Source: UBA8337 sp965658615
GTDB taxonomy: Bacteria; Pseudomonadota; Alphaproteobacteria; RS24
DNA length: 64,000 bases
Assembly (NCBI GenBank): GCA_965658615.1
Contig: CBFHSX010000004.1
Location: forward strand, 1 to 64,000
Direction: 5' to 3'
A program made the translations under genes and the position numbers. How positions within the stretch are numbered: the first letter of the stretch is position 1; each line of letters begins with the position of its first letter. Below the pieces are notes generated by a model that was not told where the DNA came from, made no database searches, and worked only from the letters and a program-made list of their open reading frames with translations. Positions 1-8,794 of this stretch are shown piece by piece.

Positions 1-677
1 ATGACATGAATGTGGCGTGTTCCTCAGCCACTTTCGGCATTCAAAACGGCTATGATATGGTACGCTCCGGCTCGGCGCAGCGCGTGCTGATGATCAATCC
101 GGAAATTTGCTCCGGCCATTTGAACTTCCAAGACCGCGACAGCCACTTCATTTTCGGCGATGTGTGCACCGCGGTTATTCTGGAAGACGCGGATGTGGCC
201 AGAAACAAAGCCGGTTTCGAGATTGTCGACACCAAGCTGGTCACAAAATTTTCCAATAATATCCGCAATAATTTCGGCTTTTTGAACCGCGCGCATCCTG
301 AAAGCCGCGATGATGTCGATAAGCTGTTTATCCAAGAAGGCCGCAAAGTGTTCCGCGAGGTCTCGCCCATGGTGGCCGATATGATCAGCGCGCATTTGAG
401 CGCCAATAACCTTACTGCCGGGGGCCTGCGCCGCATGTGGCTGCACCAAGCCAATCGCAATATGAACGAGTTTATCGCCAAAAAAGTCTATGGCCGCGAG
501 CCGAGCTTTGACGAGCAGCCGACCGTGTTGGACGAATATGCCAATACCAGCTCGGCCGGTTCGATTATCGCCTTTCACAAATATAGCGATGATTTCGAAG
601 CCGGTGATATGGGCGTTATTTGCAGCTTTGGCGCCGGTTATTCGGCCGGTAGCATTATCGTGCGCCGCGTCGGCTAG
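1..677 (+). CDS. beta-ketoacyl-ACP synthase III-like protein (3' part, 5' end outside window)
   Basis: The reading frame is open from the first base, so the start lies upstream and about 224 codons are visible. The thiolase-fold condensing triad is present: Cys in NVACSSATFG at the window edge, His in WLHQANRN, and Asn in YANTSSAGSI, each the expected distance apart for FabH-type enzymes. The C-terminal GAGYSAGSIIVRRVG is the usual strand ending of the family. Such enzymes condense an acyl-CoA or acyl-ACP primer with malonyl-ACP in the cytoplasm. Wording such as NPEICSGHLNFQDRDSHF resembles the long KAS III-like proteins of Proteobacteria rather than the short housekeeping FabH, so the primer may be longer than acetyl. 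Substrate is inference. It is followed by the divergent-function regulator at 731. Confidence 0.85.
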   Translation, partial: DMNVACSSATFGIQNGYDMVRSGSAQRVLMINPEICSGHLNFQDRDSHFIFGDVCTAVILEDADVARNKAGFEIVDTKLVTKFSNNIRNNFGFLNRAHPESRDDVDKLFIQEGRKVFREVSPMVADMISAHLSANNLTAGGLRRMWLHQANRNMNEFIAKKVYGREPSFDEQPTVLDEYANTSSAGSIIAFHKYSDDFEAGDMGVICSFGAGYSAGSIIVRRVG

Positions 678-696
678 GCGACAAAAAATTCACGCA

Positions 697-724
697 TTGC
701 CAAGCGCCTCACGCCCCGTAATAT
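697..724 (+). promoter_or_regulatory. putative promoter of the nrtR/nadQ-like gene
   Basis: A TTGCCA box (697-702), a 16-base spacer and TAATAT (719-724) form a sigma-70-like promoter. Only six bases separate the -10 box from the ATG at 731 and there is no Shine-Dalgarno sequence, so the transcript is predicted to be leaderless or nearly so. Confidence 0.4.
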
Positions 725-730
725 GGGCGC

Positions 731-1669
731 ATGAGTAGCGCATCCGCATCAGAAATTCTGATCGATCTGGCGACCGCCATCCTGCGGGTTGATGACGATC
801 GCCTTGAATGCCGGCTTGTGGCCGCCGAGGACGCGACCCCACGCCTGCCCTTCGGTCCGTTCATGCCCGACCGACATCGGACGATGGAAATCGGCCTCAG
901 ACAATGGGTGCGCGAGCAAGTCGGGGTCGATCTGGCGCATGTCGAGCAGCTTTATACTTTTGCCGATCAAGGCCGCGATGCACGCGGCGACGGCACGCAT
1001 ACGGTCTCGGTCGGCTATCTGGCCCTGACCCCGAGCGGCAGTGCCGCGGCGGGACAATGGGGCGATGTCTATCAATTTTTCCCTTGGGAGGATTGGCACA
1101 ATGGTCGCCCGGACGTGCTCGACACGCTGATTTTGCCGGCGCTGGATAAATGGGTGCGTGCCGCGCCGCATGCGAGCGAGCGCGTGCGTATCGCCTTTGG
1201 CCGCGACGGCGCGCAATGGGATGAGGATTTCGTGCTGGAGCGTTACGAACTTTTATACGAGGCCGGTCTGGCATCAGAAGCTGTACGCGATGGCCGCGCC
1301 GCCACGACTGTCCCGCATGACGCGCTGGGCCTGGCCTTGCAGCTTGACCACCGGCGCATCCTCGCAACCGCGCTGGGGCGGCTGCGCGCCAAGCTTAAAT
1401 ACCGACCGGTGATATTCGATTTAATGGCCGATGAGTTTACCCTGCGGCAATTGCAGGACACGACCGAGCGCGTCATGGGCGTCAAATTGCACACGCAAAA
1501 TTTTCGCCGTCTGGTCGAAAAATCGGCTTTTGTCGTACCCACGGGACGGACGGTAAAAGCACGCGGTCGTCCGGCTGAGATTTTTCGTTTCCGCCATAAT
1601 GAGCGCGCCGAACGCCCGCTTTCGGGCTTGCGCGTTTCGTCGCGGGGCAGCAGCAAAAATAAGCCATAA
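731..1669 (+). CDS. nadQ: NrtR/NadQ-type transcriptional regulator of NAD synthesis
   Basis: The 312-residue protein joins an N-terminal Nudix-like domain (about residues 10-120; LPFGPFMPDRHRT near 39-51, then TFADQGRDARGDG) to a C-terminal winged helix (about 235-290) with FTLRQLQDTTERVMG, NFRRLVEKS and the GRPAEIFRFRH ending typical of NrtR-family regulators. The Nudix box is degenerate (REQVGV replaces the REUxEExGU catalytic core), so it should sense a nucleotide rather than hydrolyse one. It lies directly before nadABC on the same strand, and a near-perfect palindrome sits at the nadA promoter, which fits a local repressor of NAD synthesis. The family assignment is strong; the symbol nadQ rather than nrtR rests on context and on the alphaproteobacterial setting. 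Confidence 0.8.
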   Translation: MSSASASEILIDLATAILRVDDDRLECRLVAAEDATPRLPFGPFMPDRHRTMEIGLRQWVREQVGVDLAHVEQLYTFADQGRDARGDGTHTVSVGYLALTPSGSAAAGQWGDVYQFFPWEDWHNGRPDVLDTLILPALDKWVRAAPHASERVRIAFGRDGAQWDEDFVLERYELLYEAGLASEAVRDGRAATTVPHDALGLALQLDHRRILATALGRLRAKLKYRPVIFDLMADEFTLRQLQDTTERVMGVKLHTQNFRRLVEKSAFVVPTGRTVKARGRPAEIFRFRHNERAERPLSGLRVSSRGSSKNKP

Positions 1670-1675
1670 ATAGGC

Positions 1676-1705
1676 TTGCAATTACCGCTCAACGGTCCAT
1701 ATTAT
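1676..1705 (+). promoter_or_regulatory. putative nadABC promoter
   Basis: TTGCAA (1676-1681), an 18-base spacer and TATTAT (1700-1705) give a plausible sigma-70-type promoter. The predicted transcription start, near 1712, falls just before the inverted repeat at 1716-1736. Confidence 0.45.
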
Positions 1706-1715
1706 AGATAATGAA

Positions 1716-1736
1716 TTATGCTCATTTTGAGTATAA
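1716..1736. promoter_or_regulatory. inverted-repeat operator upstream of nadA, probable NrtR/NadQ site
   Basis: The arms TTATGCTCA (1716-1724) and TGAGTATAA (1728-1736) are reverse complements at 8 of 9 positions around a 3-base centre. The site lies just after the predicted transcription start and before the nadA ribosome binding site, a position suited to repression. Assignment to the upstream regulator is inference from proximity. Confidence 0.65.
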
Positions 1737-1750
1737 ATAAGGGTGGAAAC

Positions 1751-2827
1751 ATGTTTCAAGTCAGCAGCGCATTATTGGATGAAGGCCGCGCAGCCCTGCC
1801 GGGCCGGACCGGCGCGCGCATTCTAGAAGAGATGGACATTGCCTATAGCGATGGGCTGGCGCGCGATATGGCGCCGCTTTATGAACGCGTCCAATCGGTT
1901 ATTCCCTCGGTCGAATGGCCTTTCTTTGCGCCTTATATCAAAGCCATTAATGAGCTGAAAAAAGAGAAAAACGCAGTCATTCTGGCGCATAATTATCAGA
2001 CGCCGGAAATCTTTCATTGCGTTGCCGATGTGGTTGGCGACAGCTTGCAATTGGCTATTGAAGCAGCGAAAGCAGAGGGCGATATGATCGTGCAATGCGG
2101 CGTGCATTTCATGGCCGAAACATCGAAATTGTTGTGCCCGGAAAAAACCGTGCTGATGCCCGATATGGGCGCCGGTTGCTCGCTGGCAGAATCGATTACC
2201 GCCGCCGATGTGCGGGCCTTGCGCGAGGCCTATCCGGGCGTGCCGATTGTCACCTATGTCAACACCTCGGCTGCGGTTAAAGCCGAAAGCGATGTGTGTT
2301 GCACCTCCTCCAATGCGGTCAAAATCGTCAATGGCATGGGCAGCGATCGGGTGCTGTGTATTCCGGATGAATATTTGGCGCAAAATGTCGCCAAGGAAGC
2401 CAGTGTCGAGGTGATCGCGTGGAAAGGCCGCTGCGAAGTGCACGAGCTGTTCACCGCCGATGAGCTGCGCCAATACCGCGAAGACGATCCGGGCCTGCGC
2501 ATCATCGCACATCCCGAATGCAAACCCGATGTGCTCGACGAAGCCGATTTCTCCGGCTCCACCTCCGCCATGATTAAATGGGTCGAGGACAATCAACCGG
2601 ACCGCGTCATGATGGTCACTGAATGCTCAATGAGCGATAATATTGCGGTTGAAAACCCGAATGTGAATTTCGTCCGCCCGTGCAATCTGTGCCCGCATAT
2701 GAAGCAGATTACTCTGCCTAAAGTGCTGGAAGCCATGGTCTATGGCCGCACTGAGATTACCGTCGATGCAGATGTCGCCGATAAGGCGCGCGCTTCGGTT
2801 GAGCGCATGATCGAGCTCAGCAAGTAA
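1751..2827 (+). CDS. nadA: quinolinate synthase
   Basis: NadA condenses iminoaspartate with dihydroxyacetone phosphate to quinolinate, the second step of de novo NAD synthesis in the cytoplasm. The 358-residue protein carries the three cysteine regions that bind the [4Fe-4S] cluster: VQCGVHFMAETSKLLCPEK, SDVCCTSSNA and RPCNLCPHMK. ATG 1751 is chosen because AAGGGTGG ends five bases before it. An in-frame ATG at 1718 would start inside the operator and lacks a ribosome binding site. nadB follows three bases after the stop, so nadA-nadB-nadC form one operon. Confidence 0.96.
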   Translation: MFQVSSALLDEGRAALPGRTGARILEEMDIAYSDGLARDMAPLYERVQSVIPSVEWPFFAPYIKAINELKKEKNAVILAHNYQTPEIFHCVADVVGDSLQLAIEAAKAEGDMIVQCGVHFMAETSKLLCPEKTVLMPDMGAGCSLAESITAADVRALREAYPGVPIVTYVNTSAAVKAESDVCCTSSNAVKIVNGMGSDRVLCIPDEYLAQNVAKEASVEVIAWKGRCEVHELFTADELRQYREDDPGLRIIAHPECKPDVLDEADFSGSTSAMIKWVEDNQPDRVMMVTECSMSDNIAVENPNVNFVRPCNLCPHMKQITLPKVLEAMVYGRTEITVDADVADKARASVERMIELSK

Positions 2828-2830
2828 GCC

Positions 2831-4450
2831 ATGCGGGGGCCCTCTGCCAATATTATTGATGTCGGTGACGTGCTGGTCATCGGCGCCGGCTTGGCCGGAT
2901 TATTTGCCGCGCTGAAAATGGCGCCCCGGCAGGTCACGGTCATGGCGGCCGGCAAGCGCAGTAAAGGTACGGCGAGCAAATGGGCACAAGGTGGCATCGC
3001 CGCCGCTTTGGGGGCTGACGACAGCGTCGCAGCCCATGTCGCGGATACGATTGCCGCCGGTGCCGGTTTGGTCGATGAAGAGATTGCGCGTCTGGTGGCC
3101 GAGGATGCGGCGGCGCGCATTGACGATCTCGAAAAGCTTGGCATTGCCTTTAACCGCAATGCGGATGGCAGTTATGCGCTGGGCCGCGAGGCGGCGCATA
3201 GCCATAACCGTATTGTCGGTGTCAGCGGCGACCGCGCCGGCCGTGAGATTATGGCAGCGCTGATCGCCCGCGCCGAGGCCGCGCCGAATATTGATTTTCT
3301 TGAGGGCTTTGCCGCATATGAGCTGGCCGTAGAAGATGGCCGCGTGGTCGGTGTGTTTGCGCATCCGGCCGGCCAAAACGCCCTATCCGGCCCACTCTTG
3401 ATCCGCGCCCGCGCCACCATATTGGCGACCGGCGGGATTGGCCATTTATACGCCGTCACCACCAACCCGCCCGCCGCCAATGGCGACGCGCTGGCCATGG
3501 CGGCGCGCGCCGGGGCAGAGATTGCCGATGCTGAATTTGTGCAATTTCACCCGACCGCCCTGACCGGCCCGTTTGCCCATGGCAATGATCCGGCGCCGCT
3601 GGCCACGGAAGCGCTACGTGGCGAAGGCGCGATTTTGCTGAATGCAGACGGCCATCGCTTCATGCCCGACATGCATGAAAATGGTGAGCTGGCACCGCGC
3701 GATATTGTGGCCCGTGCGGTGTTTGACGAAATTCGCACGACCGGTTCGGTGACGCTTGACCTGCGCCCCGGCGGACTGGCGGACCATCTCGCTGCCCGCT
3801 TCCCGACCGTCTTCGCCCAATGCCAAAAAGCCGGTATCGACCCGACCACCACCCCACTGCCCGTCGCCCCGGCGACGCATTTTCATATGGGCGGTATCCA
3901 AACTAATAAATATGGCCGTACCAGCCTGAACGGGCTATGGGCGTGCGGCGAAGTGGCCGCGACCGGCCTGCACGGCGCCAATCGACTGGCCAGCAATTCG
4001 CTGCTTGAGGCGGTGGTGTTTGCCGCGCGCATTGCCGAGGATATCAACAATACCGTGCCGTCGACGACATTTGACCGCCCGGCCCCGCCGACCACAAATA
4101 TGAATAATGACACCGCCCTCATGGCCCCGGCCATGGATCGGCTGCGCCATTTAATGACCGATCATGTCGGCGTGCTGCGCGATGCGGATGGGTTGCGCCA
4201 CGCCTTGGGCGAATTGCAGGTGCTGCAGCGCGCTGGCAATGGTCTGGCACCCTTTGCCAATCGTGTGCTGGCGGCGCAATTTATCACAGTGGCCGCCTTG
4301 CAGCGCGAAGAAAGCCGCGGCGGCCATTGCCGCACTGATTTTGCGTCACGCGCTTTGGAGGCCACACATAGTCGCCTGACGCTGAGCGATATTGAGGCTG
4401 CCAATAGCACCCTGCCTGCGGCATACCCTGTTGCCGCTTCGGCCAAATAG
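2831..4450 (+). CDS. nadB: L-aspartate oxidase
   Basis: This flavoprotein oxidises L-aspartate to iminoaspartate, which NadA uses. The 539-residue length is usual. An FAD-binding Rossmann motif (VLVIGAGLAGLFAALKMA) begins near residue 16, followed by SKWAQGGIAAAL, the REAAHSHNRIV segment of the active site, the QFHPTAL motif, and the HFHMGGIQTN...GLWACGEVAATGLHGANRL block shared with the fumarate reductase/succinate dehydrogenase flavoprotein family. Presence of NadA next door separates it from those relatives. It starts three bases after nadA with only a weak ribosome binding site, which suggests translational coupling. Confidence 0.96.
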   Translation: MRGPSANIIDVGDVLVIGAGLAGLFAALKMAPRQVTVMAAGKRSKGTASKWAQGGIAAALGADDSVAAHVADTIAAGAGLVDEEIARLVAEDAAARIDDLEKLGIAFNRNADGSYALGREAAHSHNRIVGVSGDRAGREIMAALIARAEAAPNIDFLEGFAAYELAVEDGRVVGVFAHPAGQNALSGPLLIRARATILATGGIGHLYAVTTNPPAANGDALAMAARAGAEIADAEFVQFHPTALTGPFAHGNDPAPLATEALRGEGAILLNADGHRFMPDMHENGELAPRDIVARAVFDEIRTTGSVTLDLRPGGLADHLAARFPTVFAQCQKAGIDPTTTPLPVAPATHFHMGGIQTNKYGRTSLNGLWACGEVAATGLHGANRLASNSLLEAVVFAARIAEDINNTVPSTTFDRPAPPTTNMNNDTALMAPAMDRLRHLMTDHVGVLRDADGLRHALGELQVLQRAGNGLAPFANRVLAAQFITVAALQREESRGGHCRTDFASRALEATHSRLTLSDIEAANSTLPAAYPVAASAK

Positions 4451-4465
4451 AGAGAAAGATCTGCC

Positions 4466-5335
4466 ATGAGTGCCGCTGATAAGGAACTGACACCGCTTCC
4501 GCAATTGGTTGTCCGCAAGCTGGTGAAAGACGCGCTGGTCGAGGATTGGGGTCGCTCGGGCGATATTACCTCGCAAAGCGTGATTCCGGTGACCGCTAAT
4601 GCGCAGGCGGTAATTCGGGCCCGCCAAGCCGGTGCCTTGGCCGGATTGGATCTGGCCGAAGCCGCCTTTAAAGCCGGCAAAAGCGGGCTCAGCGTCACCC
4701 GCCATAAGGCCGATGGCGATAGCGTCGCGCCGGGTGATGAGGTGATGAGCATTACCGGCCCGGCGCGCGCGCTCCTGGCGGCCGAACGCGTCGCCCTGAA
4801 TTATCTCGGTCACTTATCGGGTATTGCCAGCCAAACAGCCGATTTGGTTGGGCTGGTGGCACATACAAAGGCGCGCATTTGCGATACGCGAAAAACCACG
4901 CCGGGTCTGCGCGCCGCCGAGAAATTTGCCGTGCGCGCCGGCGGTGGGGCCAATCACCGTTTTGGGCTTGATGACGCAATTTTGATTAAAGACAATCATA
5001 TTGCCGTCGCCGGTGGCATTACCGCCGCGCTGAGCGCCGCACAAAACCATGCCGGCCATATGCTGGCCATTGAGATTGAAGTCGACACACTTGAGCAAAT
5101 GGATGAGGCGCTGGCCGCCGGCGCGCGGATTATCCTGCTCGATAATATGACGCCCGACCAATTGGCCGGGGCGGTGGCCCGCAATCAGGGCCGTGCCGTG
5201 CTGGAAGCCTCGGGCCGCGTCTCGGCCGAGACCGTGGTCAGCATTGCCGAAAGCGGTGTCGATTTTATCTCGGTCGGCGCCATCACCCATTCCGCGGCGA
5301 CTCTGGATCTCGGTCTCGATATTGATATTTCCTAG
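4466..5335 (+). CDS. nadC: nicotinate-nucleotide pyrophosphorylase (quinolinate phosphoribosyltransferase)
   Basis: NadC converts quinolinate and phosphoribosyl pyrophosphate to nicotinate mononucleotide and CO2. The 289-residue protein shows the family landmarks EDWGRSGDIT near the N-terminus, LNYLGHLSGIAS, ICDTRKTTPGLR, KFAVRAGGGANHRFGL, IKDNHI, and the late EASGRVSAETV...DFISVGAITHS barrel strands. AGAGAGAAAG precedes the ATG. It ends the nad operon and shares a CTAG tetranucleotide with the convergent hydrolase gene, which gives both genes their TAG stop. Confidence 0.96.
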   Translation: MSAADKELTPLPQLVVRKLVKDALVEDWGRSGDITSQSVIPVTANAQAVIRARQAGALAGLDLAEAAFKAGKSGLSVTRHKADGDSVAPGDEVMSITGPARALLAAERVALNYLGHLSGIASQTADLVGLVAHTKARICDTRKTTPGLRAAEKFAVRAGGGANHRFGLDDAILIKDNHIAVAGGITAALSAAQNHAGHMLAIEIEVDTLEQMDEALAAGARIILLDNMTPDQLAGAVARNQGRAVLEASGRVSAETVVSIAESGVDFISVGAITHSAATLDLGLDIDIS

Positions 5336-5979
5336 AAATCGGCGGAACGGCGGTCCGTATAGAAAATATGCCGGCCGATTTTCGCCAGCTTGACCATATC
5401 GCGGTTCCAATACGGGTCGACATAATCAGCGTGATAATGCGTGGCGCGACGCGTCGCCGGCCCGGCGCGCATTGAGGTCAGCTTACTGCTTGCCATACGC
5501 AATGCGCGCTGCCAAAGTACACGGTTTTTCGGCCGATCCGATAGTCCGTCACAGGCAAAAGAAAATTGGCATTTATGGCGACGAAACTCGCCTTGAAACA
5601 CGACGCCGCAAATCGACGCCGGATAGCGCGAGGAAAAGGCACGATTGATCACCACATCCGCCACCGCATTCCACCCGGCCAATGGTTCAGAGCGCGCCTC
5701 GAAATATATGGCTTGCGCCAAACAACGTTGTGCATCAGCCAATGTTTCGGCGCGGTTTGTCGATTGCGGCCCGCGAAACAGACTTTCAGCTGCAGAATAA
5801 TTGGCATGCGCGGGCAAGATGGGCGACGGCGCGAGGGCGGTCGGTTTGGCGCTTTGCAGGCTGAAAATAATTTGCGCCGAAATAGCCACCACCACTATGA
5901 GCGCGCCAAAGCGCATGAAAAGCGGCGCCGCCGGCCCCCAAACATGGCGCGTATCCAACCAGTCAATGAGTATCCGCAT
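5332..5979 (-). CDS. SleB-type cell wall hydrolase
   Basis: The 215-residue protein has one N-terminal membrane-spanning segment (FGALIVVVAISAQIIFSL) followed by a hydrolase_2/SleB-like domain: CLAQAIYFEARSEP with the probable catalytic Glu, then GWNAVADVVINR, ICGVVFQG and ATHYHADYVDPYW. This family is known for peptidoglycan lytic activity in spore-formers and occurs widely in alphaproteobacteria, where its role in envelope remodelling is less clear. ATG 5979 is preferred over the in-frame ATG at 6012 because GGAGAGGA lies nine bases before it. The domain is predicted to face the periplasm. Confidence 0.8.
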   Translation of the reverse strand: MRILIDWLDTRHVWGPAAPLFMRFGALIVVVAISAQIIFSLQSAKPTALAPSPILPAHANYSAAESLFRGPQSTNRAETLADAQRCLAQAIYFEARSEPLAGWNAVADVVINRAFSSRYPASICGVVFQGEFRRHKCQFSFACDGLSDRPKNRVLWQRALRMASSKLTSMRAGPATRRATHYHADYVDPYWNRDMVKLAKIGRHIFYTDRRSADF

Positions 5980-6127
5980 AACCCGATATCCTCTCCAATG
6001 CCGCGTTTTCACACAGTGCCTGATACAAGTTATTTTTTTGATAACTAGGCTGATTTGGCCGATTGGCCAAGTGTTTGTTCTTTTTCTGTTCGGAATGCTT
6101 GGTCGAACTCGCGGCGCAAATTACCCT

Positions 6128-8785
6128 CTATTTCTTTACCGCCTGCGCCAGTGCCGCTTGCGCGGCTGCGAGACGGGCAATCGGCACACGGAAGGGTGAG
6201 CAGGAGACATAGTCCAGCCCCATCGACTGACAAAAAGCGATAGAAGCGGGATGCCCGCCATGCTCGCCACACAGACCGAGTTTCAAATCGGGCTTGACGC
6301 TGCGCCCCTTATCGCCGGCCAATTGCATCAACGCGCCGACCCCGTCCTCATCGAGGCGGGCAAACGGATCGCTATCGAGCAGACCGGCCGACAAATAGGC
6401 CGGCAGGAAAGTGCCGCTATCATCGCGGCTCAGGCCAAAAGTGGTCTGCGTCAAATCATTGGTGCCGAAGGAGAAGAAATCAATCTTTTCCGCCAAACGG
6501 TCAGCCAAGAGCGCCGCGCGCGGCACTTCAATCATAGCCCCCAAACGATAGCGGGCACGGTCAATCCCCGCCGCGTCGGCAATCGGCGCGACGCGGTCGA
6601 TCATGGCCTGCAATTCGCGCGCGCCGGTAATGAGCGGGAACATGACTTCGACCGTCTGCGCCGCATCGGCCTCGCCAAGCGCGGCAAAAATCGCCCGCAA
6701 TTGCATGTCGTAAATTTCAGGCGCGGTGACGGCCAAGCGACTGCCGCGATGGCCCAGCATCGGATTGCTTTCCGACAGGTTGACAATGCGGGCGCGCAGC
6801 GCTTGCGGGCTTTCATCCAGGGCTTTGGCCAGCGGCGAAATATCGTCACCCGCGGCGGGCAAAAACTCGTGCAAAGGCGGGTCGAGCAGGCGAATGGTCA
6901 CCGGCAAACCGTTCATAATCTCAAACAGAGCCGCGAAATCGGCTTGCTGGTTCGGCATCAAGCCATCCAGAGCTTGGCGCCGCGTCTCGCTATCCTGCGC
7001 CAATATCATCTGCCGCACCAGCAGGATACGTTGCGGGTCGAAAAACATATGTTCAGTGCGGCATAGGCCAATGCCCTCCGCCCCCAGCTTGCGGGCCCGC
7101 GCGGCTTCCGGCGGCGTCTCCGCATTGGTACGAATACCCATTGTGCGAATCTCATCGGCCCAGCCCATCAGCTTGGCAAAAGCACCGGTCAGTTCCGGCT
7201 CCAATGTCGGCACTTCGCCGCGCATCACATTGCCTGATGTGCCGTCCACCGTAATCACATCGCCGGTTTTCAATGCGGTCTTGCCGATGCGCGCAATCTG
7301 GTTTTCAAAATCGATTTGCAATTCGCCGGCGCCGGATACGCAAGGCCGCCCCAGACCGCGCGCCACCACAGCGGCGTGGCTGGTCATACCGCCGCGCGAG
7401 GTCAAAATGGCGGCGGCGGCATACATGCCGTGAATATCTTCAGGGCTGGTCTCCATGCGGACCAAAATAACCCGTTCGCCATTGGCGGCGCGGGTCTCGG
7501 CCTCGTCAGGGGTAAACACAATCACCCCGCTGGCCGCGCCGGGCGAGGCGGGCAGGCCTTTGGTCAATACATTGGTGCGCGCTTCCGGGTCGAGCGTCGG
7601 CAATAAAAGCTGCTCCAACGCTTCCGGCTCAATGCGCGACACGGCCGTGGCGCGGTCGATGACGCCCTCAGCTTCCAAATCGATGGCCACTTGCAGCGCC
7701 GCTTTGACCGTGCGTTTGGCGGCGCGCGTTTGCAGGATAAACAAGCGACCGTTCTGCACGGTAAACTCGACATCCTGCATATCGCTGAAATGGGTTTCCA
7801 GCCGCGCGAACACTTTTTCCAATTCGGCATAAGTATCGGGCAGGGTTTCTTCCAGAGATAACTCTTCCATGCCCGCTCCGAGCCGTGCCGCTTTTGAGAC
7901 GAAATGCGGTGTGCGGATACCGGCCACCACATCCTCGCCCTGCGCGTTAAGCAAATATTCGCCATAAACCTCGCGCGCGCCGGTTGACGGGTTGCGGGTA
8001 AAAGCAACGCCGGTAGCACTGGTTTGGCCGAGATTGCCGAACACCATAGATTGCACCGTCACGGCCGTGCCCCAATCATCGGGGATATTGTGCAAATGCC
8101 GATAGGTGCGCGCCCGCGCATTGTCCCAGCTTTTACACACGGCTCCAATCGCCCCCCAAAGCTGCTCTTGCGGGTCTTGCGGAAACGGCGCGCCGGCCTC
8201 TTCTTCAATCATCACGGCAAAGCGGGTGCAAATATCTCGCCAATCATCCGTATCCAAATCGGCATCCAGCGATAATGCGTTTTCGAATTTATAATCGTCG
8301 ATAATCTCTTCGAAAAAATCATGCGACACGCCCATCACCACATCGCCATACATTTGCTGGAAACGGCGATAACTGTCCCAGACAAAACGCGCATCGCCGG
8401 TGCGCTTTGACAGCCCTTCTACCGTCACATCATTGAGGCCGAGATTGAGCACCGTATCCATCATGCCCGGCATGGAAGCGCGCGCGCCGGAACGCACCGA
8501 GACCAGCAAAGGCCGCTCGGCATCGCCAAGGCGCAAATTCATATTTTCCGACAGGGCCGTCAAAGCCGCTTCGACCTCGGCTTTCAGCCCATCGGGGAAC
8601 TGACCGTCATTTTTGGCAAAATGGGTAGAGACTTCCGTTGTCAGCGTAAAGCCGGGCGGTACGGGCAGGCCCATGCGGCACATTTCGGCCAGATTGGCAC
8701 CCTTGCCGCCCAGCAGCGCGCCCATGCCGGCATCGCCATCGGCAAACCCGTCAGCAAAAGCGTAAACAAGTTTGCGATCGGTCAT
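6128..8785 (-). CDS. ppdK: pyruvate, phosphate dikinase
   Basis: PpdK interconverts pyruvate, ATP and phosphate with phosphoenolpyruvate, AMP and pyrophosphate. The 885-residue chain has the normal three-domain order: an N-terminal nucleotide-binding domain (GGKGANLAEM; SVRSGARASMPGMMDTVLN), the central phosphohistidine domain with GGMTSHAAVVARGLGRPCV, and a C-terminal PEP/pyruvate barrel with EGIGLCRTEHMFF, SFGTNDLTQTTFG and LCGEHGGHP containing the catalytic Cys. ATG 8785 has AGGTG seven bases upstream; a GTG at 8794 is the alternative. It follows glyS directly, so the glyQ-glyS-ppdK order suggests co-transcription. Confidence 0.97.
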   Translation of the reverse strand: MTDRKLVYAFADGFADGDAGMGALLGGKGANLAEMCRMGLPVPPGFTLTTEVSTHFAKNDGQFPDGLKAEVEAALTALSENMNLRLGDAERPLLVSVRSGARASMPGMMDTVLNLGLNDVTVEGLSKRTGDARFVWDSYRRFQQMYGDVVMGVSHDFFEEIIDDYKFENALSLDADLDTDDWRDICTRFAVMIEEEAGAPFPQDPQEQLWGAIGAVCKSWDNARARTYRHLHNIPDDWGTAVTVQSMVFGNLGQTSATGVAFTRNPSTGAREVYGEYLLNAQGEDVVAGIRTPHFVSKAARLGAGMEELSLEETLPDTYAELEKVFARLETHFSDMQDVEFTVQNGRLFILQTRAAKRTVKAALQVAIDLEAEGVIDRATAVSRIEPEALEQLLLPTLDPEARTNVLTKGLPASPGAASGVIVFTPDEAETRAANGERVILVRMETSPEDIHGMYAAAAILTSRGGMTSHAAVVARGLGRPCVSGAGELQIDFENQIARIGKTALKTGDVITVDGTSGNVMRGEVPTLEPELTGAFAKLMGWADEIRTMGIRTNAETPPEAARARKLGAEGIGLCRTEHMFFDPQRILLVRQMILAQDSETRRQALDGLMPNQQADFAALFEIMNGLPVTIRLLDPPLHEFLPAAGDDISPLAKALDESPQALRARIVNLSESNPMLGHRGSRLAVTAPEIYDMQLRAIFAALGEADAAQTVEVMFPLITGARELQAMIDRVAPIADAAGIDRARYRLGAMIEVPRAALLADRLAEKIDFFSFGTNDLTQTTFGLSRDDSGTFLPAYLSAGLLDSDPFARLDEDGVGALMQLAGDKGRSVKPDLKLGLCGEHGGHPASIAFCQSMGLDYVSCSPFRVPIARLAAAQAALAQAVKK

Positions 8786-8794
8786 CTGGTTCAC

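Noticed and set aside
6055..6070. TTGGCC/GGCCAA hairpin followed by T-rich sequence on the plus strand
   Set aside because: No plus-strand gene ends nearby, and on the minus strand, where ppdK ends, no T run follows the stem. Terminator role not supported.
6045..6127. Protein-like short frame after ppdK on the minus strand, ending QTLGQSAKSA
   Set aside because: No start codon or ribosome binding site; PpdK already ends normally. I could not support a gene or a frameshifted PpdK tail.
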